Part shown: one piece after another, positions 29,030 through 36,601 of the stretch
How the letters are laid out: each line of letters opens with the position of its first letter
How positions within the stretch are numbered: position 1 is the first letter of the stretch
From: Candidatus Gastranaerophilales bacterium
Lineage (GTDB): Bacteria > Cyanobacteriota > Vampirovibrionia > Gastranaerophilales > Gastranaerophilaceae
Length of the DNA: 64,000 nucleotides
NCBI GenBank assembly: GCA_017560095.1
Contig: JAFYOU010000006.1
Location: 1-64,000 of the forward strand
Reading direction: 5' to 3'
The notes under the pieces: model-generated
What the model was told of the DNA's origin: nothing
The model's input: the letters and a program-made list of their open reading frames with translations, nothing else
Database searches by the model: none
Translations under genes and position numbers: made by a program

Positions 29030-29614
29030 TTAATTTATTTTATGCAATTTAGCATATTTAAATCCGCCATACCAACGGTTCCAGCTCCTATTGCTTGGAT
29101 GATAATTTTTTATTTTTTTTCCATTTTTAGGCACAATGTAATAATAATTCTTACCTGCTACCATTTTTAATTTAGGAAATTTTTCTTTGTATTTTTTTTC
29201 ATTAGCTTCACCCCAAGCTAAAACTATATCAGTATTTTTACCTATACGCTTATTAATATACTCAATACAGTTGCAACTCATATTAATTTCATCAATAGAC
29301 GGATTTCTCTCGGGAAAAATATTAACAACGCAAAAAGACGAAGCTTTTTCATCTTTTGCCAATTTTCTACAATTTGCAATAGTTGGGTCATCTTCATGTT
29401 CATCTGCTTTACTTGGATTAAACAAAATAAATAATAGGTTCTTACCATTTCCGCTTTCTAAACTTTCTTTGTAAAAATATCTGTATTTTGCTTTGTTTTT
29501 ACTAATCCTATTATATACGGCACTAGTTTTATCATATTCTTCTTTTGAAAAAACTGCATATCCATTTGCAAAATCTAATTCTTTTTTTACGGAATCTTGT
29601 ATCAAAATATCCAT
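29030..29614 (-). CDS. DUF1643 family protein (copy 1)
   Basis: 194 aa. It has the DUF1643 core LLFILFNPSKADEHEDDPTI near 60-80, followed by the conserved Cys (NCRKLA) and VVNIFPERNP, and a C-terminal VLAWGE plus HPS motif. The family is of unknown function, frequently found near phage and defence genes. AAGGAG precedes the ATG. A second, diverged member is at 40315-41007 beside the FtsZ-like genes. Confidence 0.8.
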   Translation of the reverse strand: MDILIQDSVKKELDFANGYAVFSKEEYDKTSAVYNRISKNKAKYRYFYKESLESGNGKNLLFILFNPSKADEHEDDPTIANCRKLAKDEKASSFCVVNIFPERNPSIDEINMSCNCIEYINKRIGKNTDIVLAWGEANEKKYKEKFPKLKMVAGKNYYYIVPKNGKKIKNYHPSNRSWNRWYGGFKYAKLHKIN

Positions 29615-29666
29615 TCTTTACTCCTTAAATAACAACAAATATATATTACCCACTTCCCAAACCTGT

Positions 29667-30122
29667 TTAACAGTAATTTAATACCTTTAAAAACTCTTTT
29701 AATAGCATTTCCCCATCTAAAACAACATCACATTCAATTTTATAATCGTTCAAAGAATAATCATTAATATCATCTCTAAGGAATAAATCATAATCATGAG
29801 CAAAAAGAAACCTAATTTTGCTATCTGAACGAGGCTTTAAATATATCAAAGGATAGCTTCCCTCATAATCCAAGAAGATTGCAATTTCTTCGTCTCTATA
29901 AGTAACCTCGTTAAAGCATTTAATCAAAATCGAAACATCAAACATTAAACTGCTAAATTTAATAAAAAACACTTTTTCGTTATTTTGAACTTTAATATAT
30001 GCCCAGCCGTGCTTTTCTTCTACACTTATCACTTTGAAGTTTGATTCAACAACACTTGTTGAAGTTGCAACAAAAGTAAGGATTTCTTTTTCACTATAAT
30101 ATTCATCAATTATTTTCATCAT
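29667..30122 (-). CDS. Hypothetical protein, 151 aa
   Basis: Small soluble protein of unknown function, acidic, rich in Ile, Phe, Asp and Glu, with no signal or membrane segment. Two consecutive ATGs (30122 and 30119) follow AAAGGA; the second has the better spacing. It is divergent from the gene at 30255, and each start has a copy of the island promoter element. Confidence 0.55.
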   Translation of the reverse strand: MMKIIDEYYSEKEILTFVATSTSVVESNFKVISVEEKHGWAYIKVQNNEKVFFIKFSSLMFDVSILIKCFNEVTYRDEEIAIFLDYEGSYPLIYLKPRSDSKIRFLFAHDYDLFLRDDINDYSLNDYKIECDVVLDGEMLLKEFLKVLNYC

Positions 30123-30150
30123 TATTCCTTTTGATTTTAATTAAATCTTA

Positions 30151-30220
30151 GCTTATAAATCTGACAACAATGGACGTAGATAATTTTTAATTATGCCACC
30201 GAATTTGACACGTATGAATT
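30151..30220. promoter_or_regulatory. Divergent pair of island promoter elements
   Basis: Minus-strand copy CCATTGTTGTCAGATTTATA at 30151-30173 for the gene at 30122 and plus-strand copy CCGAATTTGACACGTATGAA at 30199-30220 for the gene at 30255. The plus copy includes TTGACA, a perfect -35. Confidence 0.5.
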
Positions 30221-30254
30221 TTAAAATGGATTTATAACTTAAAGGAGATTAAAA

Positions 30255-30866
30255 ATGGACGATTTTCAAAAAAGTGTTTTTATAGAATATTATTTCAATT
30301 CTATTGATTTTATAGTAAGTGAAACAAGAGTTGATTTGATTATAGATATGTTTGATTCAATAGTTCAAGAGTTCGATTTAGAAAAAGAAACAAAAGAATT
30401 TAAAGAAACAAATTTCAATCCTTACAAAAATATTGAAGATAGGAAAATTGAATTAACAAAAGAGTTTTTTAAACAAGAATTAACTAAAATCAAAAAGACT
30501 TTAAAACCAAAACAAGCACAAAGCTATAAAGCATTATCAAAAATCAAAAAAGAAAATTGGCTTAATAATGACCAATTCAAAGTTTTGACTTATTTTGATT
30601 TTGCCGCTAAAAACTACGCATTTTTAAAATTAATTCAAGCAATAGATAACCCTATAAGGCAAGAGTTTTGTTTTATGCCAATGTTATTAAAAATGAAGAG
30701 TGAAAAAGTAATTAAAAGCTTTGATAAAATTTTTAGAAAAAAATTAATTCAAATAAAACCCCATGGTTCATCAAACTATATCGCATATTTTACTCCATTT
30801 GATAAATCAACAAAAGCTTATGAGGGTTTTGAAAATATTGCATATAAGTATAAGCAGGCAGTATAA
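30255..30866 (+). CDS. Hypothetical protein preceding WYL regulator copy 2
   Basis: 203-aa soluble, Lys- and Phe-rich, helical protein of unknown function. AAAGGAG is 8 nt before the ATG. Its N-terminus (FQKSVFIEYYFNSIDFI) loosely resembles that of the AAA protein at 31931 (FEKRMLVEYLDKHIENI), so the two may share a short interaction domain; this is weak. The stop lies 13 bp before the WYL start, so they are an operon. Confidence 0.6.
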   Translation: MDDFQKSVFIEYYFNSIDFIVSETRVDLIIDMFDSIVQEFDLEKETKEFKETNFNPYKNIEDRKIELTKEFFKQELTKIKKTLKPKQAQSYKALSKIKKENWLNNDQFKVLTYFDFAAKNYAFLKLIQAIDNPIRQEFCFMPMLLKMKSEKVIKSFDKIFRKKLIQIKPHGSSNYIAYFTPFDKSTKAYEGFENIAYKYKQAV

Positions 30867-30879
30867 TAATGGAGGAGTT

Positions 30880-31860
30880 ATGGAGCAAAATATGGAAGAA
30901 AAACCTCGCTATTCAAGAATAACAGATATTATTGATTTAATTATTCTTATGCAATCAAGATTTAATGGAATAACTTTGGCTGATATTCAAGAAAAATTCA
31001 ATGTTTCAAGAAGAACAGCAGAGCGAATGAGAGATAGCTTGATGAATATTCTACCTTCTGTTCAAGAACTAGAAACGGACGGCAGAATTAAGCGTTGGGG
31101 TTTTGTTAACTACTCAATGTGCGAAGTTATTAATTTTGCAAATAATGAAATCGCAATTTTAGAAAAAATTAAAAATAAAGCAGATGTTGTAACCCAAGCT
31201 GATTTAGCCAAAATAATTGATAAAATTAAGGCTTTACAAACAAGAAAAAATAATATTGATATTGAAAAAGAGGTTGAATATTTAATGCATTTTGAAGGAA
31301 GTGCTGTTAAACAATCTCCAAAGTATAAGCTAAATCTTGATAATGTTCAAAAAATTAGAAGTGCAATTAAAGAACATTTGAAATTAAAAGCAAAATACAA
31401 CGATAAAGAAAAACTGCTTTTACCATTAGGATTAATTTTTTCAAACAAAGTTTATCTAGTAGCAATTGAGGAAAACAAAGGCGATAGTCCATATCATTAT
31501 TTACTTCATAAATTCAGTGATGTTGAAGTTATATCTGAAAAATTTGAAAAAGAAGATTTTGATTTGCAAAATTTTGCTAATCAATCTTTTGGAATTTATC
31601 AAGGTGAAAGCTATAGTGTTAAGCTTGAATTTGATAAATCTTGCGCTCATGATGTTTTGAATTTTAACTTCCACCCAACTCAAAAAATTAAAGAACAAAA
31701 AAATGGTAATGTTTTAGTTGAATTTAAAGCAAGTGGCGAAAGAGAGATTTTATGGCATATTTTCACTTGGGGAGATAAAGTTAAAATTCTTGAACCTAAA
31801 GCTTTGAAGCTAAAGTATGTTGAGATGATGGAAAATTGCATTAAAGTACAAAATTCTTAA
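30880..31860 (+). CDS. WYL-domain transcriptional regulator (copy 2)
   Basis: 326-aa paralogue of the regulator at 18465: HTH EKPRYSRITDIIDL...FNVSRRTAERMRDSL, WYL domain around 150-235 and C-terminal FHPTQKIKEQ and GEREILWHIFTWG. I start at the ATG at 30880, which has a strong GGAGGAG and an N-terminus matching the paralogues, not at the earlier in-frame Met at 30763. It sits between a hypothetical gene and the tandem AAA ATPase, the usual place for a local regulator of a defence-like operon. Confidence 0.88.
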   Translation: MEQNMEEKPRYSRITDIIDLIILMQSRFNGITLADIQEKFNVSRRTAERMRDSLMNILPSVQELETDGRIKRWGFVNYSMCEVINFANNEIAILEKIKNKADVVTQADLAKIIDKIKALQTRKNNIDIEKEVEYLMHFEGSAVKQSPKYKLNLDNVQKIRSAIKEHLKLKAKYNDKEKLLLPLGLIFSNKVYLVAIEENKGDSPYHYLLHKFSDVEVISEKFEKEDFDLQNFANQSFGIYQGESYSVKLEFDKSCAHDVLNFNFHPTQKIKEQKNGNVLVEFKASGEREILWHIFTWGDKVKILEPKALKLKYVEMMENCIKVQNS

Positions 31861-31876
31861 TATTTTTTCTTATGTC

Positions 31877-31899
31877 ACCTTGTCTGGCGTATTAAATTA
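31877..31899 (+). promoter_or_regulatory. Shared island promoter element upstream of the AAA gene
   Basis: ACCTTGTCTGGCGTATTAAA followed by TTATTAAAAT; the TAAAAT would be the -10. It gives the AAA gene its own promoter after the WYL gene. Confidence 0.5.
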
Positions 31900-31930
31900 T
31901 TAAAATAAATTTAAGACGAAAGGGAAGGTT

Positions 31931-32701
31931 ATGAAAAGTTTTGAAAAAAGAATGCTAGTTGAATATCTAGATAAACATATTGAAAATATTGATTTTGATT
32001 CTAATAACATTGATGACTTAATTTCAAGTATTATTTCAGATTTAAAAATTAAAAAAACAAAATTTAAGTTAAGTGAAAAAGGAGACTTATTACTCAATAC
32101 CTCAAGCGAATGCCATGATTTTAGAGTGCAACTCCATTGTGAAATTACAAAATTAAAGAAAAAATCTAAAAATAAGATAACTCCTTTTGAAGAAAAACTT
32201 AATGTAATCAAAAAAATTTATGCCCTAGAAGAACAAGATTATTTAATATTAATTTTTTATGTTTTAAAAGAATTAAGCACAACAATTCATCTTCTTTCAG
32301 AATGTTTATCTAGAGATTTTTTATCGTTTTATTTTAATTGCAGATATGGTTATAGAAGCCGTGATTTTGAACGCAACTTACAAAATTATGGAATTTTATT
32401 TTATGAAGGCTGTGAATACCAGCTCAATAAAAACATTTTAGACATTTTAACTTCATCAAGTTTTAATAATGAAGATAAAATTATAACAAAATTATTAGGC
32501 AAAAAAATAAAAAGTAAACTTAAACCTAAGGATTTCACTCATTTATCTCAAGAATTAAATAAAGCCACCAAGCTTTTAGAATCAGCTACTAAGTCAAAAC
32601 AAAAAGGGGTAAATATATTTCTTTATGGAGATGTTGGTTGCGGCAAAACTGAATTTGCAAAATTAATTGCAAATAGCGCAAAACAAATATGCACGAAGTA
32701 A
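31931..32701 (+). CDS. Tandem AAA ATPase, 5' part before a frameshift
   Basis: 256 codons. Residues 1-195 form a helical N-terminal region of unknown role; the end has a Walker A, GDVGCGKTEF near 233. The frame then stops at 32701, before a Walker B. The matching rest of the AAA domain begins in the -1 frame at about 32680, so this and the next entry were one gene. AAGGGAAGG precedes the ATG. Either a genuine disruption, a sequencing error in the A-rich stretch, or a programmed -1 slip on AAAA at 32677-32683. Confidence 0.75.
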   Translation: MKSFEKRMLVEYLDKHIENIDFDSNNIDDLISSIISDLKIKKTKFKLSEKGDLLLNTSSECHDFRVQLHCEITKLKKKSKNKITPFEEKLNVIKKIYALEEQDYLILIFYVLKELSTTIHLLSECLSRDFLSFYFNCRYGYRSRDFERNLQNYGILFYEGCEYQLNKNILDILTSSSFNNEDKIITKLLGKKIKSKLKPKDFTHLSQELNKATKLLESATKSKQKGVNIFLYGDVGCGKTEFAKLIANSAKQICTK

Positions 32702-33912
32702 TTACAGAAACAAAAGATTTTTGTGAAGCCAAAAGAAAAGATAGATTAAATAGCTTGCGCTCATTACAAAAAATCTTATCTAACACAAGCAATTCCTGTA
32801 TATTATTTGATGAAGCACAAGATGTTATGAATACTGGTTTTTCAATATTTGGTGATGCATCAAAAAGCTTTTTAAATAAAACTTTAGAAGAAAGCCCCGT
32901 TCCAATCATTTGGACAACAAATGATATTTATGAAGTTGACCCTGCATTTTTAAGAAGAATGACTTATGCAATTGAATTTAAAAAGCCAAACGATAAGATA
33001 AGATTAAATATTTGGAAGCAAATCTTAAAAGAAAACAAATTTGAAATAAGCGATAAGAAATTAATCAAGCTAAGTCAGGATTATGAAATAGCTCCCGCAT
33101 TAATTGAAAATGCCATTAAGTCAACTAAGATAATCAACGGAACAGAAGATGATTTTGAAGATTTTATTAAAAATGTTGAAAAAATTGTCTCTAAGAAAAA
33201 AAGAGTCAAAAAAGAAAACCCCCAAAAATTAGATAGCTACGATATTAATTGCGTTAACGCTGATATAGATATTTTGGATTTAACAGAAAAAATCAAAGAG
33301 TCAGGTAATTTAAATTTTTCTCTATGCCTTTATGGCGAACCAGGGACAGGTAAAAGCCAATACGCAAGATATCTAGCAGATTATCTTGGAATTGATGTTG
33401 TATTCAAAAGAGCTAGTGATATAAAAAGCAAGTGGGTTGGTGAAACCGAAAGAAATATAGCGAGTGCTTTTGAAGAAGCAAGAGATAAAAAAGCAATGCT
33501 AATTTTTGATGAAGCAGATAGCTTTTTGCAAAACCGAAATAATGCAAGAGCAAGTTGGGAAGTTTCGCAAGTGAATGAGATGTTAACTTGGATGGAATCG
33601 CATCCGTATCCTTTTATTTGCACAACAAACTTGATGAATTCAATAGACGAAGCAAGCTTAAGACGCTTCACTTTTAAAATTAGATTTGACTTTTTAAATA
33701 AAGAGCAAGCAAATTTAATGATGGAAAACTTTTTTGATATTGAAACAGACTTTGACCTTCAAGGCTTGACCCCAGGGGATTTTGCAACTGTTAAAAAGAA
33801 AGTTGATTTTTTAAAGATTAATTCCGAAAAAGAAATCATAAAAATGTTGCAAGATGAAGTTAAGGTTAAAAAATCAGATGCACTAAAAAAAGTTGTTGGC
33901 TTTAATAACTAA
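32689..33912 (+). CDS. Tandem AAA ATPase, 3' part after the frameshift
   Basis: 407 codons from the first Met. It opens with the remaining part of AAA domain 1 (Walker B CILFDEAQD near 38, sensor WTTND near 77, RR finger) and continues into a complete second AAA domain: Walker A YGEPGTGKSQYAR near 213, Walker B AMLIFDEADSF near 264, sensor ICTTN and RRFTFKIRF arginine finger. It ends with a helical lid. Relatives are proteasome/FtsH-like AAA remodelling ATPases. The ATG at 32689 has no ribosome binding site, favouring production by frameshift or loss of function. Confidence 0.78.
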   Translation: MHEVITETKDFCEAKRKDRLNSLRSLQKILSNTSNSCILFDEAQDVMNTGFSIFGDASKSFLNKTLEESPVPIIWTTNDIYEVDPAFLRRMTYAIEFKKPNDKIRLNIWKQILKENKFEISDKKLIKLSQDYEIAPALIENAIKSTKIINGTEDDFEDFIKNVEKIVSKKKRVKKENPQKLDSYDINCVNADIDILDLTEKIKESGNLNFSLCLYGEPGTGKSQYARYLADYLGIDVVFKRASDIKSKWVGETERNIASAFEEARDKKAMLIFDEADSFLQNRNNARASWEVSQVNEMLTWMESHPYPFICTTNLMNSIDEASLRRFTFKIRFDFLNKEQANLMMENFFDIETDFDLQGLTPGDFATVKKKVDFLKINSEKEIIKMLQDEVKVKKSDALKKVVGFNN

Positions 33913-33950
33913 AAAAGCAAACATGCCAGATAAAACATTAAATAGACTTA

Positions 33951-34175
33951 CTATTTTGAAATAAATTGAATATCAAAGTCTAAAACTTCAGCTATTCTTT
34001 TAACCTCAAAAAAGCGCAAAAAACCACGAGATAGCTTATTGGAAAGATTATTTTTGCTTTCTTTAGCATCAAATTTTTCGTTTAGTTCTTGTGCTAATTT
34101 TTCTAATGTATAGCCACGTTTTGCCATAAGAGATTTAATATCTCTTTTCAACTCCATAATTTCATCATTTTTCAT
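33951..34175 (-). CDS. Small DNA-binding protein, DUF6471-like HTH
   Basis: 74 aa: ELKRDIKSLMAKRGYTLEKL and NNLSNKLSRGFLRFFEVKRI form a compact helix-turn-helix like DUF6471 proteins. It is divergent from the truncated WYL gene at 34310, with ACACT/AGTGT palindromes between them, so it is a good candidate for the repressor of both. No clear ribosome binding site is seen. Confidence 0.65.
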   Translation of the reverse strand: MKNDEIMELKRDIKSLMAKRGYTLEKLAQELNEKFDAKESKNNLSNKLSRGFLRFFEVKRIAEVLDFDIQFISK

Positions 34176-34211
34176 AAGATTATTTTTGCATATTTTTCAT
34201 CAATACACAAT

Positions 34212-34303
34212 ACACTATAAAGTGTGCAAAACATATAAAATAATGAACAAATGTAAAAAATATACACTATTTTTGATATTAAGTACACTATTTAGTGTAT
34301 AAA
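34212..34303. promoter_or_regulatory. Divergent operator region with ACACT-N4-AGTGT palindromes
   Basis: Palindromes at 34212-34225 (ACACT-ATAA-AGTGT) and 34284-34299 (TACACT-ATTT-AGTGTA), and a half site TACACT at 34263. The second overlaps a plus-strand promoter (TTGATA at 34273-34278, TATAAA at 34298-34303) that would start transcription at the ATG of the gene at 34310. Confidence 0.6.
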
Positions 34304-34309
34304 TAAAAT

Positions 34310-34573
34310 ATGAATAAATTTGCCGATAAACCCCGCTATTCCAGAGTTAGTGACGCAATTGAATTAATGATTTGGATGTTGGAAACTCCTCAAGGAATTA
34401 CATTAAAACAAATTCAAGAAAGATTTAATGTTTCAAGAAGAACTGCCGAACGCTTAAGAAATAGCCTATTAAATGCCTTGCCACAGATAGATGAGCTAAA
34501 TTATTTTCAATCTAATGAAAAACATTGGGGCTTTGTTGATTATTCCATTCCTCAATTAGTTGTGAATAAATAA
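34310..34573 (+). CDS. WYL-family regulator reduced to its HTH (copy 3)
   Basis: 87 aa aligning with the first 75-80 residues of the two full WYL regulators (DKPRYSRVSDAIEL, FNVSRRTAERLRNSL, KHWGFVDYSI), then ending. The ligand-binding WYL and WCX domains are absent. The stop abuts the end of the convergent recombinase gene, so the truncation point coincides with a recombination boundary. It may be a pseudogene, or a stand-alone competitor for the same DNA sites. Probably leaderless: TATAAA lies 6 nt before the ATG. Confidence 0.7.
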   Translation: MNKFADKPRYSRVSDAIELMIWMLETPQGITLKQIQERFNVSRRTAERLRNSLLNALPQIDELNYFQSNEKHWGFVDYSIPQLVVNK

Positions 34574-35122
34574 TCAAAGTTCAAAATTAGAATAAGATAG
34601 CTCGATTTCTTCTTGCGAAATACCAATATATCGCAAAGTAATGCTTGGACTGGAATGATTTAAAATATTTTGCAAAAGAGCTACATCATTAAACTTTTTA
34701 TAATGATGATAGCCAAAAGTTTTTCTCATTGTATGCGTTCCAATTGCCCCAACATTAATCTTTGTTTTTTTAATTGCATCATTAATAAAGCGATAGACAA
34801 TACTTCTATGCAATCTTGAACCTTTATCCCCTAAAAACAATGGGCGATTTAATTCTTTAGCTTCTTTTAAATACTCTTCAATTAATTGCTTAAGCTTATT
34901 GTTTAATGGAAATTTTTTGTATTTTTTAGTCTTCTTTTCTCTAATCACAACATGGGTTTTATTTTTAACATCACCCACATTTAAACCCAAAATATCAGAA
35001 ACTCGAAGCCCAGTGTTAATTCCAAAAGCAAAAATCAACCTATCCCTTTTAGATGTGTTCTCAAGATATTTTTCAACAAGCTCAATATCTTCCTTTTTTC
35101 GTATCGGTTCAACATAGTTCAT
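34574..35122 (-). CDS. Tyrosine recombinase, catalytic domain only
   Basis: 182-aa integrase/Xer-type recombinase. Catalytic residues are visible: Arg in NTGLRVSDIL near 38, Lys in KKTKKYKKF near 64, HTMRKTFGYH near 130 (His and Arg), LNHSS near 153 (His) and the nucleophile in TLRYIGIS near 164. The N-terminal core-binding domain is missing, which is known in small recombinases of integrative elements and integron-like units. AAGGAG precedes the ATG. It is the only recombinase in the window and likely connected with mobility of this island. Confidence 0.88.
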   Translation of the reverse strand: MNYVEPIRKKEDIELVEKYLENTSKRDRLIFAFGINTGLRVSDILGLNVGDVKNKTHVVIREKKTKKYKKFPLNNKLKQLIEEYLKEAKELNRPLFLGDKGSRLHRSIVYRFINDAIKKTKINVGAIGTHTMRKTFGYHHYKKFNDVALLQNILNHSSPSITLRYIGISQEEIELSYSNFEL

Positions 35123-35175
35123 AATTTTCTCCTTTTTATTTAATTAAAAAAGGTTGAAAATTTCTGAAACACAAT

Positions 35176-35203
35176 AAATATAAAGGCGCTAGCCTTGTTG
35201 TGC
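35176..35203. other. Inverted repeat beside the recombinase, possible crossover site
   Basis: AAGGC-GCTA-GCCTT (35183-35196) between ACACAA and TTGTTGTG. The position just upstream of the recombinase and the dyad symmetry fit an att or Xer-like core, but no second copy was found in the window. Confidence 0.25.
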
Positions 35204-35294
35204 TATTCTTTTGACACAATTTTATCAAATTTAAAAAGCTTTCAAATCCACTATTCATTTGAACAACTCCATATTATTTAATATAGAGTTGAAA

Positions 35295-36599
35295 ATGGGT
35301 AATAAAAATTTAAAAGAAGCAAAAGAGGCAAAAAATGATGAATTTTATACAGAACTTTCTGAAATTCAAGCAGAAATGAATAATTATACTGATAAATTTA
35401 AAAATAAAGTTGTTTATTGCAATTGTGATGACCCTTTTGAAAGCAATTTTGTAAAATATTTTCTTATGAACTTCAATAGATTAGGGTTAAAAGAGCTTAT
35501 CGCAACAGGATATAAAACAAGCCCATTTAGAGGAACAGAACTCAATATCATGGATGCAGCATATTCTATTCGTATTACTAACACAAAAAAATATCTCGTT
35601 GGAACTCAATCAGACCTTGATATAAAAGGTGTAATGTATTTTTTAACGACTGAAAAAGATAAAATTACATCAAAACTTATTGGAAATTACGCACTAGATG
35701 AAAACAAGAATAAAATTCAAATAGCTGTAAAAGAAACATATACTAATAATGGTAAAGAAAAAAAACGAACAGTTAAACAAGATTTGTATTATGAAGCAGG
35801 AGACTTTAGAAGCGATATGAGTATTGCACTCTTAAAGCAATCCGATATTGTTGTAACAAATCCGCCTTTTTCTTTATTTAGAGAATATTTTAACCAACTA
35901 ATGTCATATAAAAAACAATTTATTATATTAGGCAATATAAGTGTTGTTACAAATATAGAGTTTTTCCCTTTTATTAAGAATAATATGGTATGGGCAGGAT
36001 GCGTTAGTGGTAGCAAAAAATATAGAGTGCCGGAAAATTATGCAGCTGAAAATCCTAATAAAGTTTATGTTGAAAATGGCAAAAAATATGCAAAATTTGG
36101 AAATACAATGTGGTTTACAAATATAGACCATGCCAAAAGGCATCAATTTTTGCCATTAAATCTTGGGTATAAGTATCATGGCCATGAGAAAATGTATCCA
36201 AAATATGATAATTATGATGCCATAGAAGTTGAAGAAATATCAAAAATACCTTATGATTACACAGGTGTAATGGGTGTTCCAAATTCATTTATTCACAAAT
36301 ACTGCCCTGAGCAATTTGATATTATTGGCATACCAACAGCAGCGTCAAATGAAGGCTCTTTGAATCTTAACAAGGACTATAAAACTTACATAGGATATAA
36401 GCAAGATGGTACTAGGACAGGTCGTACAGGAAGCACTTTCGGTGCCTGCCCTGTATTTGAACGAAACGACCACAAAAACATATATTATACAAATGGCAAA
36501 AGAACGGTGCAAGCAGGAAAATGTATGCGCATTTTTATAAAATTTAAAAAAGCATATATTTCGCAACATCCTGAATTATTTGGAAATACGGAGGAATAA
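35295..36599 (+). CDS. EcoRI-type adenine-specific DNA methyltransferase
   Basis: 434 aa. The N-terminus NKNLKEAKEAKNDEFYTELS matches the conserved start of EcoRI-family N6-adenine methyltransferases, and VVTNPPFSLF near 185-194 is the catalytic NPPF motif. I start at the ATG at 35295 because the family begins there; an upstream TTG at 35259 lacks support. It protects or marks DNA in a restriction-modification pair with the HNH gene that starts 3 bp after its stop. Codon use is less AT-biased than that of its neighbours, suggesting recent transfer. Confidence 0.88.
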   Translation: MGNKNLKEAKEAKNDEFYTELSEIQAEMNNYTDKFKNKVVYCNCDDPFESNFVKYFLMNFNRLGLKELIATGYKTSPFRGTELNIMDAAYSIRITNTKKYLVGTQSDLDIKGVMYFLTTEKDKITSKLIGNYALDENKNKIQIAVKETYTNNGKEKKRTVKQDLYYEAGDFRSDMSIALLKQSDIVVTNPPFSLFREYFNQLMSYKKQFIILGNISVVTNIEFFPFIKNNMVWAGCVSGSKKYRVPENYAAENPNKVYVENGKKYAKFGNTMWFTNIDHAKRHQFLPLNLGYKYHGHEKMYPKYDNYDAIEVEEISKIPYDYTGVMGVPNSFIHKYCPEQFDIIGIPTAASNEGSLNLNKDYKTYIGYKQDGTRTGRTGSTFGACPVFERNDHKNIYYTNGKRTVQAGKCMRIFIKFKKAYISQHPELFGNTEE

Positions 36600-36601
36600 A
36601 T

